Notes: generated from the letters alone by a model not told the origin. Positions 1 to 6,919 are shown, counted from the stretch's first letter. The stretch is DNA of 8,207 nucleotides from Candidatus Izemoplasmatales bacterium (GCA_028707415.1 JAQWBC010000032.1:1-8207), one strand, 5' to 3'. A program made the numbers and translations.

Positions 1-39
1 GACCAACAATTCATTGATTAAAGGTTTTGCTTCACTCAT
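1..39 (-). CDS. Start of an unidentified gene downstream of the DegV-family gene (cut off at left edge)
   Basis: Thirteen open codons read from an ATG at 39-37 to the window edge, giving MSEAKPLINELLV. An in-frame ATG at 45-43 would add two residues (MA). The sequence GAG at 50-48, inside the DegV stop region, lies 8 bases before the ATG at 39 and could serve as a weak ribosome binding site, so I prefer 39. The gap to the DegV stop is about 10 bases, which suggests one transcript. Too little is visible to name a family. The pattern around INELLV faintly recalls the N-terminus of MarR/FabT-type regulators as I remember them, but 13 residues cannot establish that. Confidence 0.4.
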   Translation of the reverse strand, partial: MSEAKPLINELLV

Positions 40-48
40 TGCCATATC

Positions 49-900
49 TCAAACATTGATGACGTATCCAAGACCCATCGTTCCTGGCCCAGCATGACAT
101 CCCACAACCGGAGTCAGCGGGACCATTCGAACATCAGTACGACCGGATCGCTCCATCAATTCCTTTTTTAATTCTAACATCTCATCATAATTGTTGGTAT
201 AAATGATAAAAATCTCGACATCCTTGCCAGCGATCTCTTTAATAAATTTATCCGTCATTTCCGCTCTTGCGCGTTGGGTTGTCCGGATTTTATCGATCGT
301 GATGACTTTACCTTCCTTATTGACTTCTAATAACGGTTTCAATTTTAACATCATTCCGAAAAAACCGGCAGCCCCAGACAAACGACCATTCTTAACCAAA
401 TATTTCAAAGTATCAACGGTGACATAAATATGATTATTGTCGCGGATTTTTTCTAATGTCGAAAGAATTGCTTCCGATGTTTTATCTTCATCAGCCATTT
501 TTTGAGCAACGTGCGCCATTTTAGCTTCGACATACGATACTGTATGCGAATCAAAAATATGAATAATAATATTGTCAATCATTTTTGCGGCTAAAACCGC
601 ATTTTGGTAAGTTCCCGAAAGAAATTGTGAAATCGTAATGATTATTAGTTCTGTATAACCGACAGCTTGCATATCTTGATACATTTTTAAGATATCGCCT
701 GTCGATGTCTGGGCTGTATGGATATCGATATCGGGATATTTGACAATTTCATCATAGAAATCATCTGCGGCGATATCGATGAAATCTTCATATTCTTTTC
801 CTCGCATAAAAAGCAACGACCGGAAAACCCGAATTTTTTTGTCATGCATTGCATAATCAATTCCAGAGTTACCACAAACAGCGATGCCGATTTTACTCAT
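49..900 (-). CDS. DegV family protein, probable fatty-acid-binding (FakB-type) protein
   Basis: The 283-residue product has the length and layout of DegV/FakB proteins, soluble cytoplasmic proteins that hold a fatty acid for phosphorylation by the FakA kinase. Family landmarks seen are TST at 65-67 and LSGTYQNA at 94-101 (ligand head-group region), then DS at 117-118, TLKYLVKNGRLS at 164-175, KLKPLLEV at 186-193 and the closing GCHAGPG at 267-273. The usual N-terminal TDS(T) motif is replaced by CGNSGID at 9-15, so this is a divergent member. The start at 900 is chosen because GGAG at 910-907 lies 6 bases upstream and family similarity begins at once (MSKIGIAV). The frame stays open to 1044, but that extension would cross the upstream terminator. 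The gene has its own promoter, and another reading frame begins within 10 bases of its stop. Membership of the DegV family is firm; fatty acid binding is inferred, and no fakA is in view. Confidence 0.9.
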   Translation of the reverse strand: MSKIGIAVCGNSGIDYAMHDKKIRVFRSLLFMRGKEYEDFIDIAADDFYDEIVKYPDIDIHTAQTSTGDILKMYQDMQAVGYTELIIITISQFLSGTYQNAVLAAKMIDNIIIHIFDSHTVSYVEAKMAHVAQKMADEDKTSEAILSTLEKIRDNNHIYVTVDTLKYLVKNGRLSGAAGFFGMMLKLKPLLEVNKEGKVITIDKIRTTQRARAEMTDKFIKEIAGKDVEIFIIYTNNYDEMLELKKELMERSGRTDVRMVPLTPVVGCHAGPGTMGLGYVINV

Positions 901-906
901 ATTAAG

Positions 907-910
907 CTCC
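907..910 (-). promoter_or_regulatory. Ribosome binding site deciding the DegV gene start
   Basis: The minus strand reads AAAGGAGCTTAATATG: a GGAG core with a 6-base spacer to the ATG at 900. This favours the 283-residue protein over a longer frame reaching 1044. Confidence 0.85.
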
Positions 911-949
911 TTTGATATTGTTTTAAGTTCAAATCTGTTGAATATCAAA
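911..949. repeat. 9-bp inverted repeat in the DegV gene leader
   Basis: The arms TTTGATATT (911-919) and AATATCAAA (941-949) are perfect reverse complements separated by 21 bases. The arm proximal to the gene directly adjoins the GGAG ribosome binding site, and the other overlaps the predicted transcription start. It could be a pair of operator half-sites or a weak RNA stem. The arms are AT-rich, so RNA pairing would be modest. Confidence 0.5.
938..949 (-). promoter_or_regulatory. Candidate operator at the DegV transcription start (FabT-like pseudo-palindrome)
   Basis: The minus strand reads TTTGATATTCAAC from 949: half-sites TTTGA and TCAA(C) around a 3-base centre. It lies 4 bases downstream of the -10 element, over the predicted start point near 947, where a bound repressor would block initiation. 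The streptococcal FabT operator is, from memory, of the form TTTGA-N3-TCAAA, so this differs at one terminal base. Since DegV/FakB proteins handle fatty acids, the match is suggestive. Short AT-rich palindromes also arise by chance. Confidence 0.3.
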
Positions 950-953
950 CAAT

Positions 954-982
954 AATATATCATACCTATTATTATTTGGCAA
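954..982 (-). promoter_or_regulatory. Sigma-A-type promoter for the DegV gene, extended -10
   Basis: On the minus strand a -35 TTGCCA (982-977) is followed after 17 bases by the -10 TATATT (959-954), which is preceded by TGA, an extended -10 motif. It lies just after the upstream operon's terminator and predicts initiation near 947, a leader of about 47 bases. Spacing, position and elements agree well. Confidence 0.75.
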
Positions 983-991
983 GTAAAACCC

Positions 992-1017
992 AAAAAAAAG
1001 ATTCCCAACGGAATCTT
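992..1017 (-). terminator. Intrinsic terminator of the glyS-to-NIF3 operon
   Basis: The minus strand forms a perfect 8-bp stem: AAGATTCC (1017-1010), a 4-base loop, then GGAATCTT (1005-998), followed directly by more T residues to 992. The stem begins inside the TAA stop codon of the NIF3 gene (1018-1016), so there is no untranslated spacer. The run of A residues on the plus strand is only on one side, so it works in the minus direction. Confidence 0.9.
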
Positions 1018-1780
1018 ATAGTGTGAGGTAGGGGTCAGTGTCAACCATTGAAGCTAGGATGCACAAATTGGGAAACATCGCCTGCAAATCGGCTTTAATC
1101 GCCCGTTTAAAGATTGATTCGGCATAGTGTCCGATATCTAATACGTTTTGCCCCATTGCTTGACAATCAAGTGCTGTGTGATAAGTCACATCCCCGGTAA
1201 TATATAAGTCACAATTTTTTTTCATGGCTTGACCGACATGATTGGAACCGGAGCCACCCGAAATACCGACAATTTTGACTTCACCTTCGAGACTGCCTAT
1301 ATACCGTGCTGTTTTAACGCCCAGTCTGTCTTTTGCAAAAGCAATAAATGAACTTATCGGTTGGGGTTTGACGGTGCCGAATCGTCCCATTCCTTCAGAA
1401 TCATCGAGCACTTGCGGATTAATGATTTCTAAAGCATTGGCTAACTCATCATTCATCCCACCGCTTGCGAGATCGTAATTAGTATGAGCACTGTATAAAG
1501 CAATATTATGACGAATCAATTGTTCGATAATGTATCCCCTCGGAGATTCGATTGTGACATTTAAGAGGGGTTTAAAAATCAATGGATGATGGCTGATAAT
1601 CAGTTCGGCTTTAACCGCGATTGCTTCCGCAATTACAGCTTTTGTGACATCAAGCGTTACTAATATCGTGGTACATTTCTTGTTTAAAGAAACGACTTGT
1701 AATCCAACATTGTCATATTCATATGCTAACGTCTTGGGATATTTACTCTCTAAATATTTAATGACTTCGATGGAATTCAT
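1016..1780 (-). CDS. NIF3-family dinuclear metal-centre protein (YqfO / 'GTP cyclohydrolase 1 type 2'-like)
   Basis: The 254-residue protein carries the full NIF3 metal-site signature: YDNVGLQV at 22-29, ISHHPLIFKPL at 62-72 (H64, H65), SAHTNYD at 97-103 (H99, D103), GDVTYHTALD at 196-205 (H201) and DIGHYAES at 215-222 (H218, E221). These residues bind two metal ions in characterised family members. The biochemical role is unsettled, and the database name 'GTP cyclohydrolase 1 type 2' is by homology only. At 254 residues it is the short form, lacking the roughly 100-residue PII-like insert of Bacillus YqfO. The start at 1780 has AAGGAG (1794-1789) 8 bases upstream and overlaps the trmK stop as ATGA, so the two are probably translationally coupled. 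The trmK-NIF3 pairing is widely conserved in Firmicutes. It is the last gene of the operon; its stop codon runs into the terminator. Confidence 0.93.
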   Translation of the reverse strand: MNSIEVIKYLESKYPKTLAYEYDNVGLQVVSLNKKCTTILVTLDVTKAVIAEAIAVKAELIISHHPLIFKPLLNVTIESPRGYIIEQLIRHNIALYSAHTNYDLASGGMNDELANALEIINPQVLDDSEGMGRFGTVKPQPISSFIAFAKDRLGVKTARYIGSLEGEVKIVGISGGSGSNHVGQAMKKNCDLYITGDVTYHTALDCQAMGQNVLDIGHYAESIFKRAIKADLQAMFPNLCILASMVDTDPYLTL

Positions 1781-2445
1781 AACACCAACTCCTTTAAAGT
1801 AGTAATCTGTTTTGCCAAATCAAGACGTTTTTGCGGGTTTTTAGCTAAAGACATTGCTTGATTCAGTAACATAATCTGATGTTCAATATGGCCTACAAAC
1901 AACTCTGATTTTTCTTTAATAATAAAGGGTCCGTATTGCTTTTCGCTATGGCTTAGATGCATTTTGCCGTGAATGGCTGAAAATAGTTGATAATTATGCC
2001 CACGATCACGAACAAAGCGTTCACCAGTAATTACGAAATCATGGTTTTCTAACCAATCGCGTAAATCAAAATGATCAATATTCGGTCCGAGGATGAGTTG
2101 ACGAACTCGATCAAGATTACCCAAATCGAGTAACGAACAAATGCGTTTTCCGCCCATGCCCATTATCGATACACAGTCGACATCCAGAGGCAGTTTTGTT
2201 AAACCATCTTGTAGTGAAAGCAAAATTTTATCACTTAAGTTAGCTTTAGCGACATTGACTGTCGCTGTAAGCAAAGGCATAACTTTATTGTCAGTAGCGA
2301 TTGCGGTTTTAGCTTTCCCCGACGTGATTGCCATAATCGGAAAATATCCGTGATCAGTGCCAATATCCATGATTCGATTAGCATAGTCAAGCAATTCGAG
2401 CGCTGCGTTAAGCCTCGGGCTCGTCTTAATCACGTTAGCGACCAT
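1777..2445 (-). CDS. trmK: tRNA (adenine(22)-N1)-methyltransferase TrmK
   Basis: This 222-residue, SAM-dependent class I methyltransferase is expected to methylate N1 of adenine 22 in the D-loop region of tRNAs, as shown for Bacillus TrmK (YqfN). Visible motifs are SPRLNAALELL at 9-19, motif I DIGTDHGYFP at 27-36, ATD at 50-52, DGL at 80-82, GMGG at 96-99 (catalytic-region signature) and ILGPN at 118-122 followed by LRDWL. A helical, probably coiled-coil C-terminal domain fills about 175-222, as is usual in TrmK. The ATG at 2445 overlaps the last 11 bases of rpoD and has only a weak purine-rich site upstream, so it probably depends on coupling to rpoD translation. No other ATG occurs before M26, inside motif I. 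Its stop overlaps the next start by 4 bases. Length and motifs are normal for the family. Confidence 0.93.
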   Translation of the reverse strand: MVANVIKTSPRLNAALELLDYANRIMDIGTDHGYFPIMAITSGKAKTAIATDNKVMPLLTATVNVAKANLSDKILLSLQDGLTKLPLDVDCVSIMGMGGKRICSLLDLGNLDRVRQLILGPNIDHFDLRDWLENHDFVITGERFVRDRGHNYQLFSAIHGKMHLSHSEKQYGPFIIKEKSELFVGHIEHQIMLLNQAMSLAKNPQKRLDLAKQITTLKELVL

Positions 2446-3736
2446 TAGTAAAGTCTTTTAGTTTTTTGGATCGAGAAGGATGGCGCAGTTTCCGTAATGC
2501 TTTTGCTTCAATTTGCCGAATTCTTTCCCTAGTAACACCGAATTCCTTGCCGACTTCTTCTAGAGTTCTCGTTCTTCCATCCAGCAAGCCAAACCGCATC
2601 CTTAAGACTTTTTCTTCCCGATCGGTAAGTGTTTCTAAAACGGCGTCGAGTTCACGTTTAAGCATTTCTTTAGAAGTATATTCATATGGGGTTGGCGTAT
2701 CGGGGTCAGGAATGAAATCACCAAGCGATGAATCTTCTTCTTCGCCGACAGGACTTTCTAAAGATATCGGCTCTTGAGCGACTTTTTGAATGATTTGGAC
2801 TTTTTCCACCGAAATTTTCATCTCCGCGGCAACTTCTTCGGGATACGGCTCCCGTTTCAACTTTTGCGTGAGCGTCCGTTGGGTCCGAACCAGTTTATTT
2901 ATCGTTTCCACCATGTGAACGGGAATCCGAATCGTCCGTGCTTGATCGGCAATGGCTCTAGTAATGGCTTGACGAATCCACCAAGTGGCATAGGTCGAGA
3001 ATTTAAAGCCTTTCGTATGATCGAATTTATAGACAGCTTTCATGAGTCCCATGTTGCCTTCTTGAATAAGATCAAGGAATTGCATTCCTCTGCCAACATA
3101 TCGCTTGGCAATGGATACTACTAATCTTAAATTGGCTTCAACGAGCTTCTTCTCGGAAAACTGACCGCGCTTATACAACTCTTCAACTTCGACTTGTTCT
3201 TCGTCAGATACTTCGACGTTGTCAATCATTTTTTGGTCATAGACATCTTTTGCTTTACGAGCACGACTGATTAAGGTTGCTAATTCGTACTCTTCATCGT
3301 TGGTCAAAAGTTCGACACGACCGATTTCTTTAAGATACATGCGGACGGGATCATCGACTTTGATTGAAACTGATGAGTCATATTGCTTTTCGAGCATTAG
3401 TTCATCTTCGATTTCTTTAGCGTAATCGAAATCAACTAACTCGTCTTCGGTAATATCCTCATCGGATAATTCGTCTAAATCGATGAAGTCGTCTTCCTCT
3501 TCTTCGGTTTCCGCAGTTTCACTTACCGCTGTTTCCGGTTCGGTCTCGAGTTCATCATCGAGTCCGGGAAGTTCGTCGGCGACATTAATGATAATGCCTT
3601 CCGCTTCAAGTTCGATAATAATGTCATCGAAAAGCAGCGTTGCTTCAGGTGCGTATTTAGTAACATCTTCCATGGTGACAAGACCGGTTTGTTCGTGTTG
3701 TTTAATCAGTTTTTTGATGATTTCGGCTTTTTCCAT
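2435..3736 (-). CDS. rpoD: RNA polymerase primary sigma factor RpoD (SigA)
   Basis: This is the 433-residue housekeeping sigma factor, which directs RNA polymerase to -10/-35 promoters. A region 1.1-like N-terminus (about 1-55) is followed by a strongly acidic stretch at 60-104 (25 of 45 residues are D or E, none K or R). Region 1.2 starts at DPVRMYLKEIGR (129-140). Region 2 runs from about 198 to 278, with DLIQEGNMGLMKAVYKF at 222-238 and the -10-recognition segment YATWWIRQAITRAI at 249-262. Region 3 follows, and region 4 is at about 367-430 with the -35 helix-turn-helix at 391-418. It is about 60 residues longer than Bacillus SigA, through the acidic linker and extra sequence between regions 1.2 and 2.1 (about 155-196). 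AGAGGA at 3750-3745, 8 bases upstream, supports the ATG at 3736, which lies inside the dnaG end. Promoters seen in this window fit its expected specificity. Confidence 0.97.
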   Translation of the reverse strand: MEKAEIIKKLIKQHEQTGLVTMEDVTKYAPEATLLFDDIIIELEAEGIIINVADELPGLDDELETEPETAVSETAETEEEEDDFIDLDELSDEDITEDELVDFDYAKEIEDELMLEKQYDSSVSIKVDDPVRMYLKEIGRVELLTNDEEYELATLISRARKAKDVYDQKMIDNVEVSDEEQVEVEELYKRGQFSEKKLVEANLRLVVSIAKRYVGRGMQFLDLIQEGNMGLMKAVYKFDHTKGFKFSTYATWWIRQAITRAIADQARTIRIPVHMVETINKLVRTQRTLTQKLKREPYPEEVAAEMKISVEKVQIIQKVAQEPISLESPVGEEEDSSLGDFIPDPDTPTPYEYTSKEMLKRELDAVLETLTDREEKVLRMRFGLLDGRTRTLEEVGKEFGVTRERIRQIEAKALRKLRHPSRSKKLKDFTNGR

Positions 3737-5510
3737 TGATAAGTTCCTCTTTCTGCTTTTGAGCGATGATTTCGTTTTGAATGCGCAAATATTCAGGCAT
3801 ATCGGTATTTTGATTAACTAAAGTTTGTTGTTTTTTCAAGTCATGAATTATGTTACGAATGTTGCGAATCTTGATTGTATCAATACATTCGTTTAATTCT
3901 TGGACGCTATATTCTCCGGTTTTGTAACTCAAAACCAACCGAACTTGGTCTTGCTTCTCCGAGAATTTAGTCGGGATGATGGTGACGATATCAATGTCCG
4001 CTGCTGATAAAACCAATTCATCGATACAGATCATGATTTGGGAATTAAGAGCATCTTCGCAAAACATCGGGGTGATGGTGTTGTGAATAATCTCCCGATA
4101 TTCACGGCAATGAAGATAATAACTGATTAATATCAGTTCCGCCTTGTAATATTTATTAAGCATGACGACGTTGGCGATTTTAACGCGTTTGTCAGCCATC
4201 TGACGCGATAAAGATTGAGAAATTTGAAAACTTGTGAAATCCGCTTGGACGGTTTCTAAACTGACGAGTGCGTCATGCGCCAGATGGGCAAGATAAATCT
4301 CCGTTACCGTTCCGGAAGCTTCTCTGAGTAAGTACGTAAACATCGCAATCTTGAAACGTTCGATTTCCGCGGCTTTAGTAAAATCGGTATGTTTCTTCAT
4401 GTATCGATAGCGGAATTCGTATTTGTCAATTTGATTAGCCTCGACAAAGGCAGCATATTGGAAAAATGAATATTTTTTGGTATATTCATCGGGATCGAGT
4501 TCTTCCGGTAATACCAGTAAACTGACTTCTAAATCGGCTTTTTCTAAAATTGGGACCGCTTTTCCCATCGCTTCAAAACCAGCTTGATCACCGTCGTAAC
4601 AAAGGATTACCCGATTAGTGTATTTTTTGATTAAACGCGCTTGTTCAGAAGTTAAGGCCGTCCCCATCGAAGCGACAGCTTCCTTGAGTCCGGCTTTTAC
4701 TGACGCAATGACATCCATAAAACCCTCATAGAGGATTATGCGTTTTTTGGATTTGATTGCTGCTTGAGCGCGATCGAGATTATATAAAACATCGCCCTTG
4801 GTAAAGATACTGGTAAAAGGCGAGTTGATATACTTGGGCTCATCCTTTTTCTCTTCATATAACCGACCGCTATAACCAACCACTTTGCCAAATTCATTCC
4901 GTATCGGAAAGATGATTCGATTTCGGAATAAATCATAATATGATCCGTCCGTGGTCTTTTTAATCAATCCCAGTTCCAAAAGATCAAGTTCCTGATACTT
5001 AGGTTTTAACACTTGATAAAGCGAATCGAAATCGCTGGGGGCAAAACCAAGTTCAAAATACTGGATTGTATGAATATCGAGTCCACGAGCCAATAAATAT
5101 TCGAGGGCTGGCTTACCACTAGCCAGATTGGTGAGCGACAAAGTATAGTACCCTAGCGCAGCTTCTGTAATTTCGTATAAGCGTTTGGTTTTGTCATCAG
5201 TATCGTTTTTGAAATCCATGGCTAAGGGAATATGATATTTATCGGCTAATATTTTCAAAGCTTCGACAAATGACAAATTCTTGTATTTTTGCAAAAAAGC
5301 CAGCGCATTGCCTTTTTCACCGCAGCCGAAACAATTAAAAATATGTTTCTCGGGACTTACAAAAAACGATGGGGTTTTTTCGTTATGAAACGGACAAAGC
5401 CCCTTAAAGTTTTTTCCCGCCGGATGCAACTGTACATACTCGCCGACGATGTCGACGATATCAGCCGCATTTAGAATTTCATCAATTGTCTGTTGGCTGA
5501 TTCGCTCCAT
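3702..5510 (-). CDS. dnaG: DNA primase DnaG
   Basis: The 602-residue protein makes the RNA primers for replication and acts with the replicative helicase at the fork. Domains in order: an N-terminal CHC2 zinc-binding domain with C39, H42, C60 and C63 (CPFH and CFGC); the catalytic core N-part with RNRIIFPI at 196-203, GYSGR at 212-216 and PKYINSP at 225-231; the TOPRIM fold with YEGFMD at 261-266 (E262), YDGDQAG at 305-311 (D306, D308) and DPDEY at 339-343; and a poorly conserved, mostly helical C-terminal half (about 380-602), presumably the helicase-binding region. The ATG at 5510 has GAAGGTG (5524-5518) 7 bases upstream. It begins 19 bases after the glyS stop, and its own end overlaps rpoD by 35 bases. 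Length and all catalytic residues are normal. Confidence 0.97.
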   Translation of the reverse strand: MERISQQTIDEILNAADIVDIVGEYVQLHPAGKNFKGLCPFHNEKTPSFFVSPEKHIFNCFGCGEKGNALAFLQKYKNLSFVEALKILADKYHIPLAMDFKNDTDDKTKRLYEITEAALGYYTLSLTNLASGKPALEYLLARGLDIHTIQYFELGFAPSDFDSLYQVLKPKYQELDLLELGLIKKTTDGSYYDLFRNRIIFPIRNEFGKVVGYSGRLYEEKKDEPKYINSPFTSIFTKGDVLYNLDRAQAAIKSKKRIILYEGFMDVIASVKAGLKEAVASMGTALTSEQARLIKKYTNRVILCYDGDQAGFEAMGKAVPILEKADLEVSLLVLPEELDPDEYTKKYSFFQYAAFVEANQIDKYEFRYRYMKKHTDFTKAAEIERFKIAMFTYLLREASGTVTEIYLAHLAHDALVSLETVQADFTSFQISQSLSRQMADKRVKIANVVMLNKYYKAELILISYYLHCREYREIIHNTITPMFCEDALNSQIMICIDELVLSAADIDIVTIIPTKFSEKQDQVRLVLSYKTGEYSVQELNECIDTIKIRNIRNIIHDLKKQQTLVNQNTDMPEYLRIQNEIIAQKQKEELINGKSRNHQKTD

Positions 5511-5529
5511 CGATAGTCACCTTCTTACA

Positions 5530-6903
5530 CTAGAATTGGCGATCAAAATAGGTGATAAGTTCATCAATATTTATCCGAATTTGCGCCATTGTGTCCCGCT
5601 CACGGATGGTCACAGTGTTATTATTTAAAGTCTCTTCATCGAGCGTCACACAAAACGGCGTACCGATGATGTCCTGACGTCGATAGCGTTTTCCAATATT
5701 GCCAGCTTCATCATATTGAACCCGATAGCGTTTGATTAATGTCTCATATAACGCCCATGCGGCTTCCCCTTGATACTTTTTCATCAGCGGTAAAACCGCA
5801 ATCTGGATGGGAGCTAATGACTTAGCAATATGTAATACGCCCCGCATTTCGTTAGTTTCGGGAACGATTTCTTCATCATAAGCTTCGGTAAGAATCGCTA
5901 AGAAAAGCCGTTCGACGCCCAACGATGGTTCAATGACGTACGGTAAGTATTTTTCATTGGTATCGGGATCAAGATACTCCAAATTGACTTGTGAATGATT
6001 TTGATGGCTCAAAAGATCATAATCGGTGCGGGAAGCGATTCCCCATAGTTCATCGAAGCCCCATGAAAAGTTATATAAAATATCGGTAGTAGCGTTAGAA
6101 TAAAACGATAGTTTTTCCTTGGGATGATCATACATTTGGATGTTTTCCGGTTTCAGACCGATTTCCGATAAAAAATCGAGCGCAAACTGTTTCCAGTAAG
6201 CAAACCAGGTCAGTTCCGTTCCCGGTTTACAGAAGAATTCCAATTCCATCTGTTCGAACTCTCGAGTTCGGAACACAAAATTTCCCGGAGTGATTTCATT
6301 GCGAAACGTTTTCCCGATTTGGCCAATGCCAAAAGGGACTTTTTTGCGATTTGCCCGTTGCACGTTTTTAAAGTTTAAAAAGATTCCTTGTGCCGTTTCC
6401 GGACGGAGATATAAAGTGTTTTTGGCATCTTCGATAACTCCTTGAAAAGTTTTAAACATTAAATTGAATTCCCGGATCTCGGTAAAATCATGACCACCGC
6501 AGACCGGACATTTAATTTGGTGTTCAACAATATAATCATACATCCGTTTTTTATCCCAACCATCGGCATCTTCAACGCCTTTGGTGAAATCGGCAATCAG
6601 TTTGTCAGCGCGGTAACGCGACTTGCATGTTTTGCAGTCCATGAGTGGATCTTGGAATGACGCCACATGGCCAGATGCCACCCAAGTTTCTGGGTTGAGA
6701 ATGATACCCGAATCGATTCCTACGTTATAAGGACTGGTTGTGATAAATTTATGCCACCAAGCCTTTTTAATGTTGTTCTTTAATTCCACTCCCAAAGGAC
6801 CATAGTCCCAAGTATTGGCCAACCCACCATAGATTTCGGATCCTTGAAAAACAAATCCATATTGTTTTGCATAATTTACGATGGCTTCCAAAGACTTACT
6901 CAT
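5530..6903 (-). CDS. glyS: Glycine--tRNA ligase, alpha2 (single-chain) type
   Basis: This 457-residue class II synthetase charges tRNA-Gly. It is the single-chain homodimeric type, also found in staphylococci, Mollicutes and eukaryotes, rather than the split glyQ/glyS form. Seen in order: YGGLANTWDYGPLGVELKNN at 25-44; a zinc-like pair C90/C93 and C132/C135; LYLRPETAQG at 164-173; class II motif 2 at 199-220 (FRNE and RTREFEQME); VIEPSLGVERL at 323-333 (motif 3, arginine R332); and an anticodon-binding domain at about 364-457 beginning APIQIAVLPL. The start at 6903 is chosen over in-frame ATGs at 6909, 6912 and 6939. AGAGAGG (6919-6913) lies 9 bases upstream of it, and the protein then begins MSKSLEAIVNYAK as in relatives. 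It is first in a five-gene operon with a strong promoter. The leader is only about 34 bases, too short for the T-box often found before glycine synthetase genes. Confidence 0.96.
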   Translation of the reverse strand: MSKSLEAIVNYAKQYGFVFQGSEIYGGLANTWDYGPLGVELKNNIKKAWWHKFITTSPYNVGIDSGIILNPETWVASGHVASFQDPLMDCKTCKSRYRADKLIADFTKGVEDADGWDKKRMYDYIVEHQIKCPVCGGHDFTEIREFNLMFKTFQGVIEDAKNTLYLRPETAQGIFLNFKNVQRANRKKVPFGIGQIGKTFRNEITPGNFVFRTREFEQMELEFFCKPGTELTWFAYWKQFALDFLSEIGLKPENIQMYDHPKEKLSFYSNATTDILYNFSWGFDELWGIASRTDYDLLSHQNHSQVNLEYLDPDTNEKYLPYVIEPSLGVERLFLAILTEAYDEEIVPETNEMRGVLHIAKSLAPIQIAVLPLMKKYQGEAAWALYETLIKRYRVQYDEAGNIGKRYRRQDIIGTPFCVTLDEETLNNNTVTIRERDTMAQIRINIDELITYFDRQF

Positions 6904-6912
6904 GGTCATCAT

Positions 6913-6919
6913 CCTCTCT
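6913..6919 (-). promoter_or_regulatory. Ribosome binding site deciding the glyS start
   Basis: The minus strand reads AGAGAGG, then 9 bases, then the ATG at 6903. The in-frame ATGs at 6912 and 6909 overlap or crowd this site, and the ATG at 6939 lies upstream of it at the predicted transcription start. The 457-residue product is therefore preferred over the 469-residue frame. Confidence 0.75.

Noticed and set aside
901..1044. A 48-residue hydrophobic N-terminal extension of the DegV reading frame, starting at an ATG at 1044
   Set aside because: It would run through the end of the NIF3 gene, the terminator and the promoter, and has no counterpart in DegV proteins. A clear GGAG site supports the start at 900.
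2774..3124. Plus-strand open frame of 116 codons within rpoD
   Set aside because: It lies wholly opposite the most conserved part of the sigma factor, with no independent coding signal. Other plus-strand frames in the window are rejected for the same reason.
3483..3821. Plus-strand, serine-rich reading frame opposite rpoD
   Set aside because: It is the antisense of the acidic Glu/Asp codon run in rpoD (GAA/GAG/GAT read backwards give Ser/Phe-rich frames). It has no ribosome binding site or family resemblance.
4400..4429. TTGACA on the minus strand inside dnaG as an internal promoter for rpoD
   Set aside because: No acceptable -10 lies 16-18 bases downstream, and a single hexamer in a coding region is expected by chance.
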